From positions 213,326 to 277,325 of the forward strand of contig JAQSYI010000034.1 of NCBI GenBank assembly GCA_029256185.1: a DNA stretch of 64,000 nucleotides. Reading direction: 5' to 3'. This document shows, one piece after another, positions 8,263 through 17,467 of this stretch. A model generated the notes under the pieces. That model saw only the letters and a program-made list of their open reading frames with translations, was not told the origin of the DNA and did not search any database. This DNA is from Paenibacillaceae bacterium (GTDB lineage Bacteria > Bacillota > Bacilli > Paenibacillales > NBRC-103111). Each line of letters begins with the position of its first letter. The stretch's first letter is position 1. The position numbers and the translations under genes are program-made.

Positions 8263-10476
8263 CTAATGGCGCCCTATATAGCTGACTTTATTAAATGCTT
8301 CCTTCTCTTTGGCCCAATTGAGGCTGTGCTCTTTCATAATAGCTTCTCCTTCAATATCGAAGTTTGGCAGCAGCTTGTCAAGCCATTGCGGGAAATACCA
8401 CGCCGCTTTCCCCATCAAGGTCATCACAGCGGGCACAACCGCCAATCTTACCACAAAAGCGTCAAGCAAAACGCCGGCGGCCAGGGTTAAGCCCATCTGC
8501 TTGATGATGGGATCATGGGAGAAGATAAAGCCGGAAAATACGGCAATCATAATGAGACCGGCTGCCGTTACTACAGCCCCGTTTTCCTTCAAACCGACAA
8601 CAACCGCTTGCTTGGCGTCGCCGGTATGTGCGAATTCTTCCCTCATCCGGCTTACCAGGAATACTTCATAATCCATGGATAGTCCAAACAGAATGCCGAT
8701 AGCGAGAATGGGCAGCAGGAACAAAACGGCGCTGGAGCCGGGGAAACCGAACAGATCAAGCAAATGTCCGTCCTGTACGATGAAGACAGTTGCTCCTAAC
8801 GTTGCGCCGATGGATAAGACAAAACCAAGAACGGCTTTTAACGGAACCAGGATGGACCTGAACACCACCATCATCAGCACAAAGGCGAAGACGACAATCA
8901 ATGCTGCAAAGACGGGCAAAGCGTCCATGATTTGTTCCGTTACATCGATATTAACCGCAGTAGCACCGGTCACCATCAGTTCCATGTCCTCCTTACCGGA
9001 GAGATCTCTGATTTCTCTTACCAGATCCTTGGTTTGTGGTGCATTGGGTCCGTTCTCCGGCGTTACACTCAGCAAGAACAGTTCACCCTTGGGATTCGGC
9101 ATAGCAGGAGAGGCTTTCTTGACATGATCCAATTCACTTAGCTTCTTCGCCAAGGCCGCTAATTTTTCCGGGGCCGCATCCTGTCCGTTGGCGGGATCGG
9201 CAATGACAACCAGCGTGGAGTGGAAGCCTTCCCCATAAGCTTCTGTTAACAAATCATAGCCTTGTCTTTCCGCCGCTTCATACGGTTTATTCCCGCCATT
9301 AGGAAGTCCCAGATTCAGATGGAAAAAGGGGACGGTCATCACCGTTAATGCAACGATACCGGTTAATGTGACCATAAAAGGGTATTTTGTCACAAAGGTT
9401 GCCCACCTGTTGGTCTCGCTTTTCTTTCCGCCGCGGGTCAGCTTGGTTATAACCCGGTTGCTTTTCTCCGGCTTCATTCTATGGCCCATTAATCCCAGGA
9501 TGGCGGGCACTGCCACAACCGCGACAACAATCGATAATAAAACGACTACAGCTGTAGCGATTCCCATTACAGTCATGAATGGTATCTTAACAACGATAAG
9601 TCCCAATAATGCAATAATGACCGTAATTCCGGCGAACACAACGGCATTGCCTGCCGTACCATTGGCGATTGCAATAGACTCTTGCACGGAAAACCCTTTT
9701 TTCAATTGTTGCTTGAATCTGGAGAAAATGAATAACGAATAGTCGATTCCAACTGCCAATCCCAACATAGCGGCTAAAGTAAGCGAGATGGAAGGAATAT
9801 CAAAGTAGTTGGTCCCGAGCAAAATGAGCAAAATCCCGGTGCCCACCCCGATAAGCGCCGTCAAAATTGGCATTCCGGCTACAAGCAAGGATGCAAAAGT
9901 AAGCGCCAAAATGACATACGCCAATGAAACACCCAATATTTCACCGGGCCCTCCGCCTGCTTCTGTTTTTTCGAATTCGACGGTTCCGCCTAACCCGGTC
10001 TCCATTCCCTTATTCCCTGGAATCGTCAAGCTTTCTTCCACAATATCTTTGGATTCCTGCGTTACCTCACTTGCAGGTGAATGATAAGTAACGACAGCAT
10101 AACCGATCCGTTTATCCGGATTTATATTAGCCAGCTCATCCGGAGCAGCAACGGATTTAACCGCCGGATCCTCTTTGATCTTTGTAAGCATTTCCTTAAC
10201 GATGGCTTTGTTATCTTCCGAATCCAAGCTTTCATTTGCCGGCGCCTTCATGACGATGTAGACCTGACCAGCCTGTTTGCCGCCTGTAAATTCCTGTTCC
10301 AGCACCTTCATCGCTTTTTCCGACTCCGTACCCGGTATGGATACATCCTCATTAAAGGCCGTACCCATATTTAGGACTGCACCACCCAAAACGGCCATGA
10401 GCAGAATAAACGCAAAAATCACCTTTTTACTATTCGTGCCTGACCAGCTTCCTATACGATATAACCATTTTGACAT
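8263..10476 (-). CDS. ydfJ: MMPL/RND-family membrane transporter (YdfJ-like)
   Basis: 737 residues, ATG at 10476 preceded by GGGAGGAG. Typical MMPL layout: helix 1, large extracytoplasmic domain (about 35-170), a five-helix block (about 180-345), second extracytoplasmic domain (about 390-510) and a second five-helix block (about 520-700). The family motif GLAVGIDYSLFIFSRF and its repeat GLSMDYEVFLVSRMREE carry the membrane Asp residues used for proton coupling. In B. subtilis the equivalent transporter is induced by YdfHI; here the two-component genes follow directly, so the same logic is likely. Upstream, 10565-10578 holds TGCCC-TTTC-GGGCA and 10516-10530 holds GTATC-CCTAT-GATAC, either of which could be the regulator site. 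Substrate unknown. Confidence 0.87.
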   Translation of the reverse strand: MSKWLYRIGSWSGTNSKKVIFAFILLMAVLGGAVLNMGTAFNEDVSIPGTESEKAMKVLEQEFTGGKQAGQVYIVMKAPANESLDSEDNKAIVKEMLTKIKEDPAVKSVAAPDELANINPDKRIGYAVVTYHSPASEVTQESKDIVEESLTIPGNKGMETGLGGTVEFEKTEAGGGPGEILGVSLAYVILALTFASLLVAGMPILTALIGVGTGILLILLGTNYFDIPSISLTLAAMLGLAVGIDYSLFIFSRFKQQLKKGFSVQESIAIANGTAGNAVVFAGITVIIALLGLIVVKIPFMTVMGIATAVVVLLSIVVAVVAVPAILGLMGHRMKPEKSNRVITKLTRGGKKSETNRWATFVTKYPFMVTLTGIVALTVMTVPFFHLNLGLPNGGNKPYEAAERQGYDLLTEAYGEGFHSTLVVIADPANGQDAAPEKLAALAKKLSELDHVKKASPAMPNPKGELFLLSVTPENGPNAPQTKDLVREIRDLSGKEDMELMVTGATAVNIDVTEQIMDALPVFAALIVVFAFVLMMVVFRSILVPLKAVLGFVLSIGATLGATVFIVQDGHLLDLFGFPGSSAVLFLLPILAIGILFGLSMDYEVFLVSRMREEFAHTGDAKQAVVVGLKENGAVVTAAGLIMIAVFSGFIFSHDPIIKQMGLTLAAGVLLDAFVVRLAVVPAVMTLMGKAAWYFPQWLDKLLPNFDIEGEAIMKEHSLNWAKEKEAFNKVSYIGRH

Positions 10477-10609
10477 GATGGATCTCCTCCCGCTACCCTA
10501 TCTTTTTTAATTGGTATCCCTATGATACTTCAGATAAGAAAGATCGAAACCGGACGGAAGGGCATGCCCTTTCGGGCAAAAAAGGGCAGCTGGTACAGGC
10601 CGGACCCTG

Positions 10610-10638
10610 TTGACAAAAAAGCTCTGACCTTGTATAGT
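10610..10638 (+). promoter_or_regulatory. Promoter of the GntR-ABC operon with overlapping repeat
   Basis: TTGACA (10610-10615), 17-base spacer ending in TG, TATAGT (10633-10638). Immediately downstream GTTAC-ACAA-GTAAT and further GTTA/TAAC half-sites (10640-10665) form an imperfect palindrome where a GntR/YtrA repressor would be expected to bind. Confidence 0.72.
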
Positions 10639-10684
10639 TAGTTACACAAGTAATTAACCAGTTAAGTAGCGAGGATGTGGGAGC

Positions 10685-11047
10685 ATGATAGATGACAGCA
10701 AGCCTATATTTGTGCAAATTGCTGAGCGCATTGAGGACGACATCCTGGAAGGGCGGCTGCCCGAAGAATCGCAAGTGCCCTCCACGAACCAGTTCGCAGC
10801 CTACTACCAGATCAATCCGGCCACAGCTGCCAAGGGCGTGAATTTGCTGGTGGATCAAGGCATCCTATACAAGAAACGGGGGATTGGCATGTTCGTCGCA
10901 AGCGGTTCGCTGGAGCAGGTCCGTAAGAAGAGGCAGGAGCAATTCTACGAGCAATATGTGGTGACCATGGTACGGGAAGCAGGCAAGCTGGGCATAACGG
11001 CGCAGCAATTGATCGAGATGATCCGGAGAGGGGAGATGTCGCAATGA
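10685..11047 (+). CDS. GntR-family regulator, YtrA/YhcF subgroup
   Basis: 120 residues: an N-terminal winged helix (PIFVQIAERIEDDILEGRLP, then VPSTNQFAAYYQINPATAAKGVNLL) followed by only a short helical tail. This is the size and shape of the YtrA subgroup rather than FadR or HutC regulators with large ligand domains. Its stop overlaps the start of the ABC ATPase, as in ytr-like operons, where this small regulator represses the ABC genes. The likely operator lies over the transcription start at about 10640-10665. Confidence 0.86.
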   Translation: MIDDSKPIFVQIAERIEDDILEGRLPEESQVPSTNQFAAYYQINPATAAKGVNLLVDQGILYKKRGIGMFVASGSLEQVRKKRQEQFYEQYVVTMVREAGKLGITAQQLIEMIRRGEMSQ

Positions 11048-11940
11048 CAGCAATCGTGGAAGTGAGCGGGCTAACCAAGACGTACGGCTCCGTGACCGCC
11101 GTCCAGGATATCAATCTGAGGGTGGAAGAGGGCAAGATTTACGGATTGCTGGGACGAAATGGAGCCGGCAAAACGACTGTGATGCACATGATTACGGCTC
11201 AATTATTCCCAACTGCAGGAAAACTGCGGGTATTCGGTGAAGAGCCCTTCGAGAATAACCGGGTATTGCGCCAAATTTCCTTCATTAAGGAAAGCCAGAA
11301 ATATCCCGACAGCTACAACGTATCGGATGTTCTGGACATAGCCCGGCTGTTTCACCCCAACTGGGACCGGAAATATGCGCTCACATTGATAGAGGATTTC
11401 CAACTGCCCTTGAAGCGGAAAATAAAGAAGCTTTCCAGAGGCATGCTGTCGGCTGTAGGAATTGTACTGGGGCTGGCCAGCCGGGCGCCGCTGACTATAT
11501 TTGACGAGCCTTATCTGGGGCTGGATGCGGTGGCACGCAGCATGTTCTACAACAGGCTGCTGGAGGATTATGCGGAGCATCCGAGAACTGTCATCCTCTC
11601 CACGCACCTGATCGATGAGGTGAGCCAGATGCTGGAGCATGTGCTGCTGATTGACCACGGCCGGATTATTCTGGATGAGGATGCGGATGAGCTGCGCGGA
11701 CGTGCATTCAGCATCGCCGGGAAAGCGTCCATAGTGGACTCGTTCACCGCCGGCAGGGAGGTGCTCTCCCGGGATTCACTGGGCGCCTTGGCCACAGCTA
11801 CGATTATGGGGGCCATGAGTCCAGCCGAGCGAAAAGCCGCGGCAGACCAGGGACTGGAGTTAACTCCTGTTTCCCTGCAGCAGCTTATCATCCATCTGAC
11901 CCGCGAGAATACCGCTATGAAGGAGGGACTCTCCCGATGA
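11044..11940 (+). CDS. ABC transporter ATP-binding protein, YtrB/YhcH type
   Basis: 298 residues with one nucleotide-binding domain: Walker A GLLGRNGAGKTT (about residue 33), an unusual signature LSRGM in place of LSGGQ, Walker B LTIFDEPYLGLD, and the switch His in STHLIDE. The LSRGM signature with the GLASRAPLTIFDEP context is characteristic of the YtrB/YhcH group, in which the ATPase works with small membrane proteins and not with a substrate-binding protein. Its start overlaps the regulator stop and its end overlaps the next gene, so the three genes form one transcript. Confidence 0.87.
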   Translation: MTAIVEVSGLTKTYGSVTAVQDINLRVEEGKIYGLLGRNGAGKTTVMHMITAQLFPTAGKLRVFGEEPFENNRVLRQISFIKESQKYPDSYNVSDVLDIARLFHPNWDRKYALTLIEDFQLPLKRKIKKLSRGMLSAVGIVLGLASRAPLTIFDEPYLGLDAVARSMFYNRLLEDYAEHPRTVILSTHLIDEVSQMLEHVLLIDHGRIILDEDADELRGRAFSIAGKASIVDSFTAGREVLSRDSLGALATATIMGAMSPAERKAAADQGLELTPVSLQQLIIHLTRENTAMKEGLSR

Positions 11941-12626
11941 ACCAAGTGACGAATGTAATGAGAATGCATAGAAAAGATCTGTTCACATGGGTATACCTGC
12001 CCTGGATTATTCTGCTCGGCAACTTCATTATTAATCTGGCCGTTACTGCCATTATCAGCTCAGGAGAGGTCAACATGTCGACGGGGGGCATGTTCTCCAT
12101 CTACATTTATTTTCTGATTACCGGAATGCTTACCTTGTATCAGACCTTCCCGTTCGCTCTGGGTCTTAATATCCGCCGGAAAGACTACTTCTGGGGAACG
12201 GCTGCCACAATCGGCATCATCAGCATTGCAACCTCTGTCTGCTTCGTGCTGCTGTCGGCCATTGAAGAAGCTACTAACCGCTGGGGGAACCTGATTGCCT
12301 TCTTCCACGTTCCCTACATTATTGATAACGGCATGATCGGTGAGCTGTGGTTCTACGCCGCGCTGCTGGCGCATCTGTACTATGCGGGGTTTGTCATCTC
12401 CTGCATCCACCGCAGATTCGGCGCATTGAATCTTACTATTGTTCTTGCGGTGCTCTTTCTTGCCGCTACTGTCTTCTCGGTGCTGGCCTCTTATTACGGC
12501 TGGTGGGGAGATATTCTTGAGCTGATCCAAGGGCGCTCCGCCGTGGAGATCATCTCGTGGTGCTCCCTGCTGACCCTGGTTTACATGGGAATCTCCTATC
12601 AGCTGCTGCGCCGGGCAACGGCTTGA
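11937..12626 (+). CDS. ABC transporter membrane subunit (six-helix permease)
   Basis: 229 residues with six predicted membrane helices and no soluble domain. It starts inside the ATPase gene (ATGA overlap) and is followed directly by a strong terminator at 12640-12672, so it ends the operon. It resembles the permease subunits of YtrA-regulated ABC systems, which respond to cell-wall-active compounds in several Firmicutes. That role is inferred from the operon type, not from this sequence. Confidence 0.72.
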   Translation: MNQVTNVMRMHRKDLFTWVYLPWIILLGNFIINLAVTAIISSGEVNMSTGGMFSIYIYFLITGMLTLYQTFPFALGLNIRRKDYFWGTAATIGIISIATSVCFVLLSAIEEATNRWGNLIAFFHVPYIIDNGMIGELWFYAALLAHLYYAGFVISCIHRRFGALNLTIVLAVLFLAATVFSVLASYYGWWGDILELIQGRSAVEIISWCSLLTLVYMGISYQLLRRATA

Positions 12627-12639
12627 CCGGATTTCCAGA

Positions 12640-12672
12640 GACCCCGCTCTAATGACAGAGCGGGGTCCCTTG
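12640..12672 (+). terminator. Rho-independent terminator after the GntR-ABC operon
   Basis: Perfect 11-bp stem GACCCCGCTCT / AGAGCGGGGTC with a six-base loop (12651-12656). A short T-containing tail (CCTTGTT) follows. Confidence 0.8.
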
Positions 12673-12722
12673 TTAACACCAGCAGGCTTGCATACCCCCT
12701 TCAGGAATCCCCCTCCCGGCAT

Positions 12723-14585
12723 TCACCCCTGCCAATTCCCCGGCCCCTCCTGATCCTGCATCCGCAGCTGGTGGGCGGCGAATTCCCGGTACAGCGCATG
12801 GGTTTGTACCAGCTCCTCATGGGTGCCCGTACCGGTTACAATCCCTTTGTCCAGGAAGATAATCTGATCCGCGTTCACCACGGTGGACAGCCGGTGGGCG
12901 ATGACCAGCGTGGTTCTGCCCTGCATGAGATTGGAGAGCGCCTTCTGCACCTCAATCTCCGACTTGCTGTCCAGGCTGGAGGTGGCTTCGTCCAGCATCA
13001 GCACGGCAGGGTCCCGCAGCAGCGCCCGGGCGATGGCGATCCGCTGCCGCTGGCCGCCGGACAGCTTGATTCCCCGCTCCCCCACTTCCGTATCATATCC
13101 ATCCGGCAGCTCGCCGATAAATCCGTCGGCATAAGCCATCCTGGCTGCATGCTCCACTTCCTCCTGCGTGGCCTCCCGTTCCAGGCCGTAGCCGAGATTG
13201 TCCCGGATAGTGCCCGAGATAACGGGGCTCTCCTGGGAGACATAGCCGATCCGGCCCCGCCAGGAAGCCAGGGAATATCCGTCCACCCGCTCCTCTCCCA
13301 GCAGAATGGCCCCCTCCACCGGCTCATAGAACCGCTCCAGCAGGGAGAACAAGGTGGTTTTTCCGCTGCCGCTGGGACCGACGATCGCCGTGACCTTGCC
13401 CGGATTCATGGCGATGCTCACCTCCCGCAGCACCGGCTCCCCTTCCTTGTAGGCGAAGGATACCCGGTCCAGTCTGATAGGGCGCGCGGCATCGGCGACA
13501 GGAGCCCCGGTTGCCCGGTCCTCCTCTTCCAGAGCCAGGGTGGCGATCATCGTTTCGGTGGCGCCTATGGCTTTTTGCAGCTGCGTGACGAATTGGGTAA
13601 TCTGGGAGATGGGGAGCAGGATCTGCATCAGGTACAGGATGAAGGCCACCAGCCCCCCTGCCGACAACGCCCCCGAGGACACCCGCATCCCCCCGTAGCC
13701 GATAATTACCACCATCAGCAGCATCATCACTACGGACATGACGGGATAAACCACCGCCTGTACCTTGGCCTCCTTCAGCCCGTAGCGGAACAGACTTATA
13801 ATCCCTTGTCTTCCGTTCTCAAACTCTGCCTTCTCGGCATTGGAGGCCTTCACCAGCCGGATCTCCGACAACACCCGGTTCAGGACGGCGGTGAAGCGGG
13901 CGTTCTCATCCTGCATTCCCTTGGAGATTCTGTACATCTGCCGGCCCAACGGTCCCATAATGGCAAAGGAAAGGGGGATTACGATGAGGAGCATCAGCGA
14001 CATCCGCCAATCCAGATAGAGCAGTACGGCGACGGAGCCGACGATGGAGATAATCCCGTTCAAGAAGCCGGACATATGCTCGCTGATCAAGCCCTTGACA
14101 ACCGCGGTGTCGCTGGTGAGCCTGCTGATGGTCTCTCCCGTCTGATGGCTGTCGTAATACGCCACCGGCAGGCGCAGCAGCTTGGTCCACAGCCGCTCCC
14201 GCAGGGACGCCACCAGATGCTGCCCCACCCGGTTCAGCATATACACCGCAAGCCCGGAGATAACCGCCTGCATCAGGAACAGCAGCCCGATTCCCGTCAT
14301 ATGTCCCCAGCTCATAGAGGACATGGAGAACCCGTCCACCAGATTTTTGGTGAACATGGGTACGACCAGCCCCGCCAGCGTCCCTGCCACACTCATCAGG
14401 ATGGCGACCACCAGCATGGGCCGGGAAAACTCCGCCTGGCGCAGCAGCTTAAGGAAGCTGCCCAGATTGGCCGCAGGGTTGCCCCACTTCTTGCGGGCTG
14501 ATTCATTGGGTCGGGCTTCCCCGGGTTCGCTCGCTTGATCTTCACCGGATCTATCTGTGAGTTGCTTGTCTTCGTCATACGCCAT
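12723..14585 (-). CDS. ABC multidrug exporter half-transporter (BmrA/LmrA-like)
   Basis: 620 residues. The ATG at 14585 is preferred over a GTG two codons upstream because GAGGGGG lies eight bases before it. A hydrophilic N-terminal tail (about 40 residues) precedes six membrane helices (about 55-350) and a C-terminal ATPase with Walker A GPSGSGKTT, signature LSGGQRQRIAIARAL, Walker B VLMLDEATSSLDS and switch His in IAHRLST. Membrane and ATPase domains are fused, so it should act as a homodimeric exporter. Monocistronic; the next gene is divergent. Confidence 0.88.
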   Translation of the reverse strand: MAYDEDKQLTDRSGEDQASEPGEARPNESARKKWGNPAANLGSFLKLLRQAEFSRPMLVVAILMSVAGTLAGLVVPMFTKNLVDGFSMSSMSWGHMTGIGLLFLMQAVISGLAVYMLNRVGQHLVASLRERLWTKLLRLPVAYYDSHQTGETISRLTSDTAVVKGLISEHMSGFLNGIISIVGSVAVLLYLDWRMSLMLLIVIPLSFAIMGPLGRQMYRISKGMQDENARFTAVLNRVLSEIRLVKASNAEKAEFENGRQGIISLFRYGLKEAKVQAVVYPVMSVVMMLLMVVIIGYGGMRVSSGALSAGGLVAFILYLMQILLPISQITQFVTQLQKAIGATETMIATLALEEEDRATGAPVADAARPIRLDRVSFAYKEGEPVLREVSIAMNPGKVTAIVGPSGSGKTTLFSLLERFYEPVEGAILLGEERVDGYSLASWRGRIGYVSQESPVISGTIRDNLGYGLEREATQEEVEHAARMAYADGFIGELPDGYDTEVGERGIKLSGGQRQRIAIARALLRDPAVLMLDEATSSLDSKSEIEVQKALSNLMQGRTTLVIAHRLSTVVNADQIIFLDKGIVTGTGTHEELVQTHALYREFAAHQLRMQDQEGPGNWQG

Positions 14586-14862
14586 GGGCACATCCCCCTC
14601 TTCCCATCCAACTGGCTTGCTTTACAGCATTATTATCTGTGGAATGAAGGGCGACTTGCAAGCTAACGCAATATGTGAGGTTCACCAAGTCCACTGCCAC
14701 TACTCGATCCTCAATAAGAAAGCGCACACATAATATGACTTCATTACAAAAGGCATCTTGTGGTAAACTGCAACTAACAGACCATTTTGCTTGATGCTCG
14801 ATAAAGGTTAGATAAGACAAGTACATCTTCAGTGGCGCAAATGGGAAAGGGAGAGAGGCCGC

Positions 14863-17178
14863 ATGAGCTTGCTTCATATGTTTCGCGCAAGGAAATATCT
14901 GCAACGGATTTTGCTTAGCTTCATGCTTGTTGTCATTATTCTGATCGCAACGTCAGCCGTTCTATATTTGAATGCACAAAGCAAGGTGCTTACCATGCAG
15001 CTTGATGCAGACCGTAAGCTGCTGACACAAATTAACTTTAACATTGAGAATATGAACGGGATTATCAAGGACCTGGCGGTTTCGTTATTCTACGATGATG
15101 ATATGGTTGCCGTGATATCAGGCTCCGATTTCGAGCAGAGTATTATGAAGCTGGATAAGCTGAACCGTACTGTTGCCACAACCCCCTACCTGCATTCCAT
15201 CGTTTATTATAACGGTACGCAAAAACGTTATTTTTCTTCCCTTCATCATGATATGAATAACTATCAGCTCTACGATGCGTTGAGCGGTTATATTAAATCC
15301 CGCTCCGAATTACCCAAGCTGCAGCTTATCCCCGTCAAGTTGGACGAGAGCAAGGAGGGGGCCTTTGATGTCTTTTCTTTTTTTGTTTATGACGGCGCCA
15401 CTCTGAATGCAGCAGACAGGAACTTTCTGGTACTGAACATTAAGCCGGCCTGGATGCTGGATAATGTGGAAGCTCTTAATGCCTTGGCTGAGCGGGAGAA
15501 TGACCTGATCTTTGTCACGGACAGCCGGCACAATGTTCTAATATCCAACGACCGCATGCTGCCGGGACTGATGGAGATGAAGAATAATCTGCTGGAGAGG
15601 ATTTCCTCCTCCTCTAATGCGCTTGATTATTTTACCTATGCTTACGAGGGGCAGAAATACAGGGTAACCTATCTGAAGAGAGGCCTGAATGACTGGCAGA
15701 TCATCAGTCTCCAGAATTATCGCGCGTTCTCCAACAATGTCAGCCAGATGAAATGGACAGCGGTTGTCGTCACTTTATCCGTCGTTGTGATGACTGTGCT
15801 GTTGTCTGTGTACTTCTCCATCCGGCTGTACAAGCCTATAGGCAACCTGTTGGGTCTGGTTCGTCATGGAAGCAATGCCGCTCCTCTTAACCGTGATGAA
15901 ATGTCCATCATTACTACAAGCTTCGCGTTTATGCGGGACAAATTGCAGGAATTGGAGCAGGGGCAGGCTTCGCAGATGAATATAGCCAAGGTCTATCATG
16001 TAAGAAGTCTGATTGCTGCAAGCGGAAATGTGCCCGAGCAGGAATTTAGGCGAAACACAGACCAGTATAGTCTCGACATTGCCCTGCAAGGCAGTATGGT
16101 GCTGGCGTTGATACGGATTGACAATCTGTATGATCTGACCTCCAAGACTCAGAGCACCGCCTTATCCTTGCTCTACTTTGCCATCTCCAACATTGGGCAG
16201 GAACTGCTCCGCCGTACGTTCTCCTGTGAATCGGCAGATATGAAGAGCGACCACCTGGTTTTCATCATTAGCCGCGACAGAGACATGCACTACGATGAAC
16301 TGTATGGAGTGTTCCGGGAGATGCAGGAGACTGTCGGGAGTTACTATCACATCACTTTCTCCGTTACACTCAGCCAAGTATTCCATACTTACCGGGACAT
16401 TACGCCGCATTATTCGCAAACGATCCGGCACTCCAATTACCGGATGATTCTGGGCAAGCAGGCGTTTATTGACCCTGACCGGGTGAAAGCCAATGAAGAA
16501 TGCGGGCAATTTCACATTCCCCAGGAATTGGAGCGGCAGCTGACGGAGGGACTAAAGGCAGGCGACTGGGAACAGCTTAATGACTGCGTAAAGCGGTGGC
16601 TTGAGCTTGTCAGCGGCTTCAGATTTGAGAATATGTTCTCCGCGTTACTGCATATGGTAGTCACTCTTAGCAATACATTGGGCGAGATAAAGCACTACAA
16701 CCTGAATCCGGTCTCCATCAATCTGCAGGAGATTAACCGGCGCATTCTGGAGAAGGAGACCTTAGAAGAGATCCGCGAGGTATTGATGGATGAAATCCGC
16801 GAGGTATTGGAGAAGCGTCAGAGCGGCCGGGAGGACAAGGTCAGGCTCATTACAGAGACGGTTAAGGAAATTGTCGATAAGCATTACTCCGACCCGGATA
16901 TCAACATCCAGAAGATCGCTGACATGCTGCACATGAGGCATGTCTATCTGGGACAGGTATTCAAGGAACGGGAGAATGAAACGATTGTCGATTATATCAA
17001 CAGAACCAGGTTGGCGAAGGCCAAGCTTTATTTGGAACAGCAGGATCTGACGGTAATTGAGATTATGGAGAAGGTCGGCTTCGGCAATGAAAGCTACTTT
17101 TACCGCTTGTTCAAACGCCAGTATGGAACAACACCTAAGGATTACCGGTTAAAGCATGCGATTGACCGCAATAATTGA
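14863..17178 (+). CDS. Membrane-anchored AraC-family sensor-regulator
   Basis: 771 residues: membrane helix (about 15-38), extracytoplasmic cache-like sensor domain (about 40-295), second membrane helix (about 298-322), cytoplasmic linker and two AraC-type HTH motifs at the C-terminus (about 665-771; DPDINIQKIADMLHMRHVYL and VIEIMEKVGFGNESYFYRLFKRQYG). Paenibacilli use this architecture to activate adjacent sugar-importer genes directly. The importer genes at 17468-20904 follow on the same strand, and the paired direct repeats at 17338-17393 are its likely binding sites. It starts at an ATG with GGGAGAGAGG upstream. Confidence 0.88.
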   Translation: MSLLHMFRARKYLQRILLSFMLVVIILIATSAVLYLNAQSKVLTMQLDADRKLLTQINFNIENMNGIIKDLAVSLFYDDDMVAVISGSDFEQSIMKLDKLNRTVATTPYLHSIVYYNGTQKRYFSSLHHDMNNYQLYDALSGYIKSRSELPKLQLIPVKLDESKEGAFDVFSFFVYDGATLNAADRNFLVLNIKPAWMLDNVEALNALAERENDLIFVTDSRHNVLISNDRMLPGLMEMKNNLLERISSSSNALDYFTYAYEGQKYRVTYLKRGLNDWQIISLQNYRAFSNNVSQMKWTAVVVTLSVVVMTVLLSVYFSIRLYKPIGNLLGLVRHGSNAAPLNRDEMSIITTSFAFMRDKLQELEQGQASQMNIAKVYHVRSLIAASGNVPEQEFRRNTDQYSLDIALQGSMVLALIRIDNLYDLTSKTQSTALSLLYFAISNIGQELLRRTFSCESADMKSDHLVFIISRDRDMHYDELYGVFREMQETVGSYYHITFSVTLSQVFHTYRDITPHYSQTIRHSNYRMILGKQAFIDPDRVKANEECGQFHIPQELERQLTEGLKAGDWEQLNDCVKRWLELVSGFRFENMFSALLHMVVTLSNTLGEIKHYNLNPVSINLQEINRRILEKETLEEIREVLMDEIREVLEKRQSGREDKVRLITETVKEIVDKHYSDPDINIQKIADMLHMRHVYLGQVFKERENETIVDYINRTRLAKAKLYLEQQDLTVIEIMEKVGFGNESYFYRLFKRQYGTTPKDYRLKHAIDRNN

Positions 17179-17225
17179 ACGCAGCGCACCATGGATGCCG
17201 GGGCTCCAACCAAGAAGCCCCGAGG

Positions 17226-17255
17226 AAACCTCCGGTTATATGCCAGAGGTTTTTT
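17226..17255 (+). terminator. Terminator-like hairpin after the AraC gene
   Basis: AAACCTC (17226-17232) pairs with GAGGTTT (17246-17252) across a 13-base loop and runs into TTTGG. It is short but well placed, 48 bases after the regulator stop and before the importer control region. Confidence 0.5.
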
Positions 17256-17337
17256 GGCATGCATGTACGGGAAAATTCAAGTTTCTGGAATACTGCAAAA
17301 TCTTTGGAGCGGGCTCCGCCGGGTCAAACGGGCTTCT

Positions 17338-17393
17338 GTACAGCATACGGAGAAATGTACAGGTGCCGGTACAGCACCCGGAGGTATGTACAG
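17338..17393 (+). promoter_or_regulatory. Two imperfect 25-bp direct repeats, likely AraC-type activator sites
   Basis: GTACAG occurs at 17338, 17357, 17369 and 17388. Units 17338-17362 and 17369-17393 match at 21 of 25 positions, each being GTACAGCA-N11-GTACAG with a shared CGGAG core. The last GTACAG abuts the position of a -35 box for a TATTGT at 17417-17422, and there is no good -35 hexamer. That is what an activator-dependent promoter for the importer operon should look like. Binding by the AraC protein of 14863-17178 is inference. Confidence 0.6.
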
Positions 17394-17467
17394 TAATCAT
17401 GACGCAAGCTTTGCGGTATTGTAAAACCAGAACAAAAAATGAGAACTGCTTGGAGAGGAGCCCTGCT

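Noticed and set aside
10565..10580. YdfI-type tandem 12-mer site upstream of the MMPL gene
   Set aside because: The sequence on the minus strand resembles the reported B. subtilis motif at only about seven of twelve positions per unit from memory; too weak to call.
12771..14501. 576-codon plus-strand frame
   Set aside because: It is antisense to the ABC exporter with intact Walker motifs; low-complexity translation.
17156..17467. N-terminal extension of the permease at 17468-18463
   Set aside because: The upstream part of the frame overlaps the AraC stop, the hairpin and the 25-bp repeats and has no ribosome-binding site; GGAGAGGAG before 17468 marks the start.
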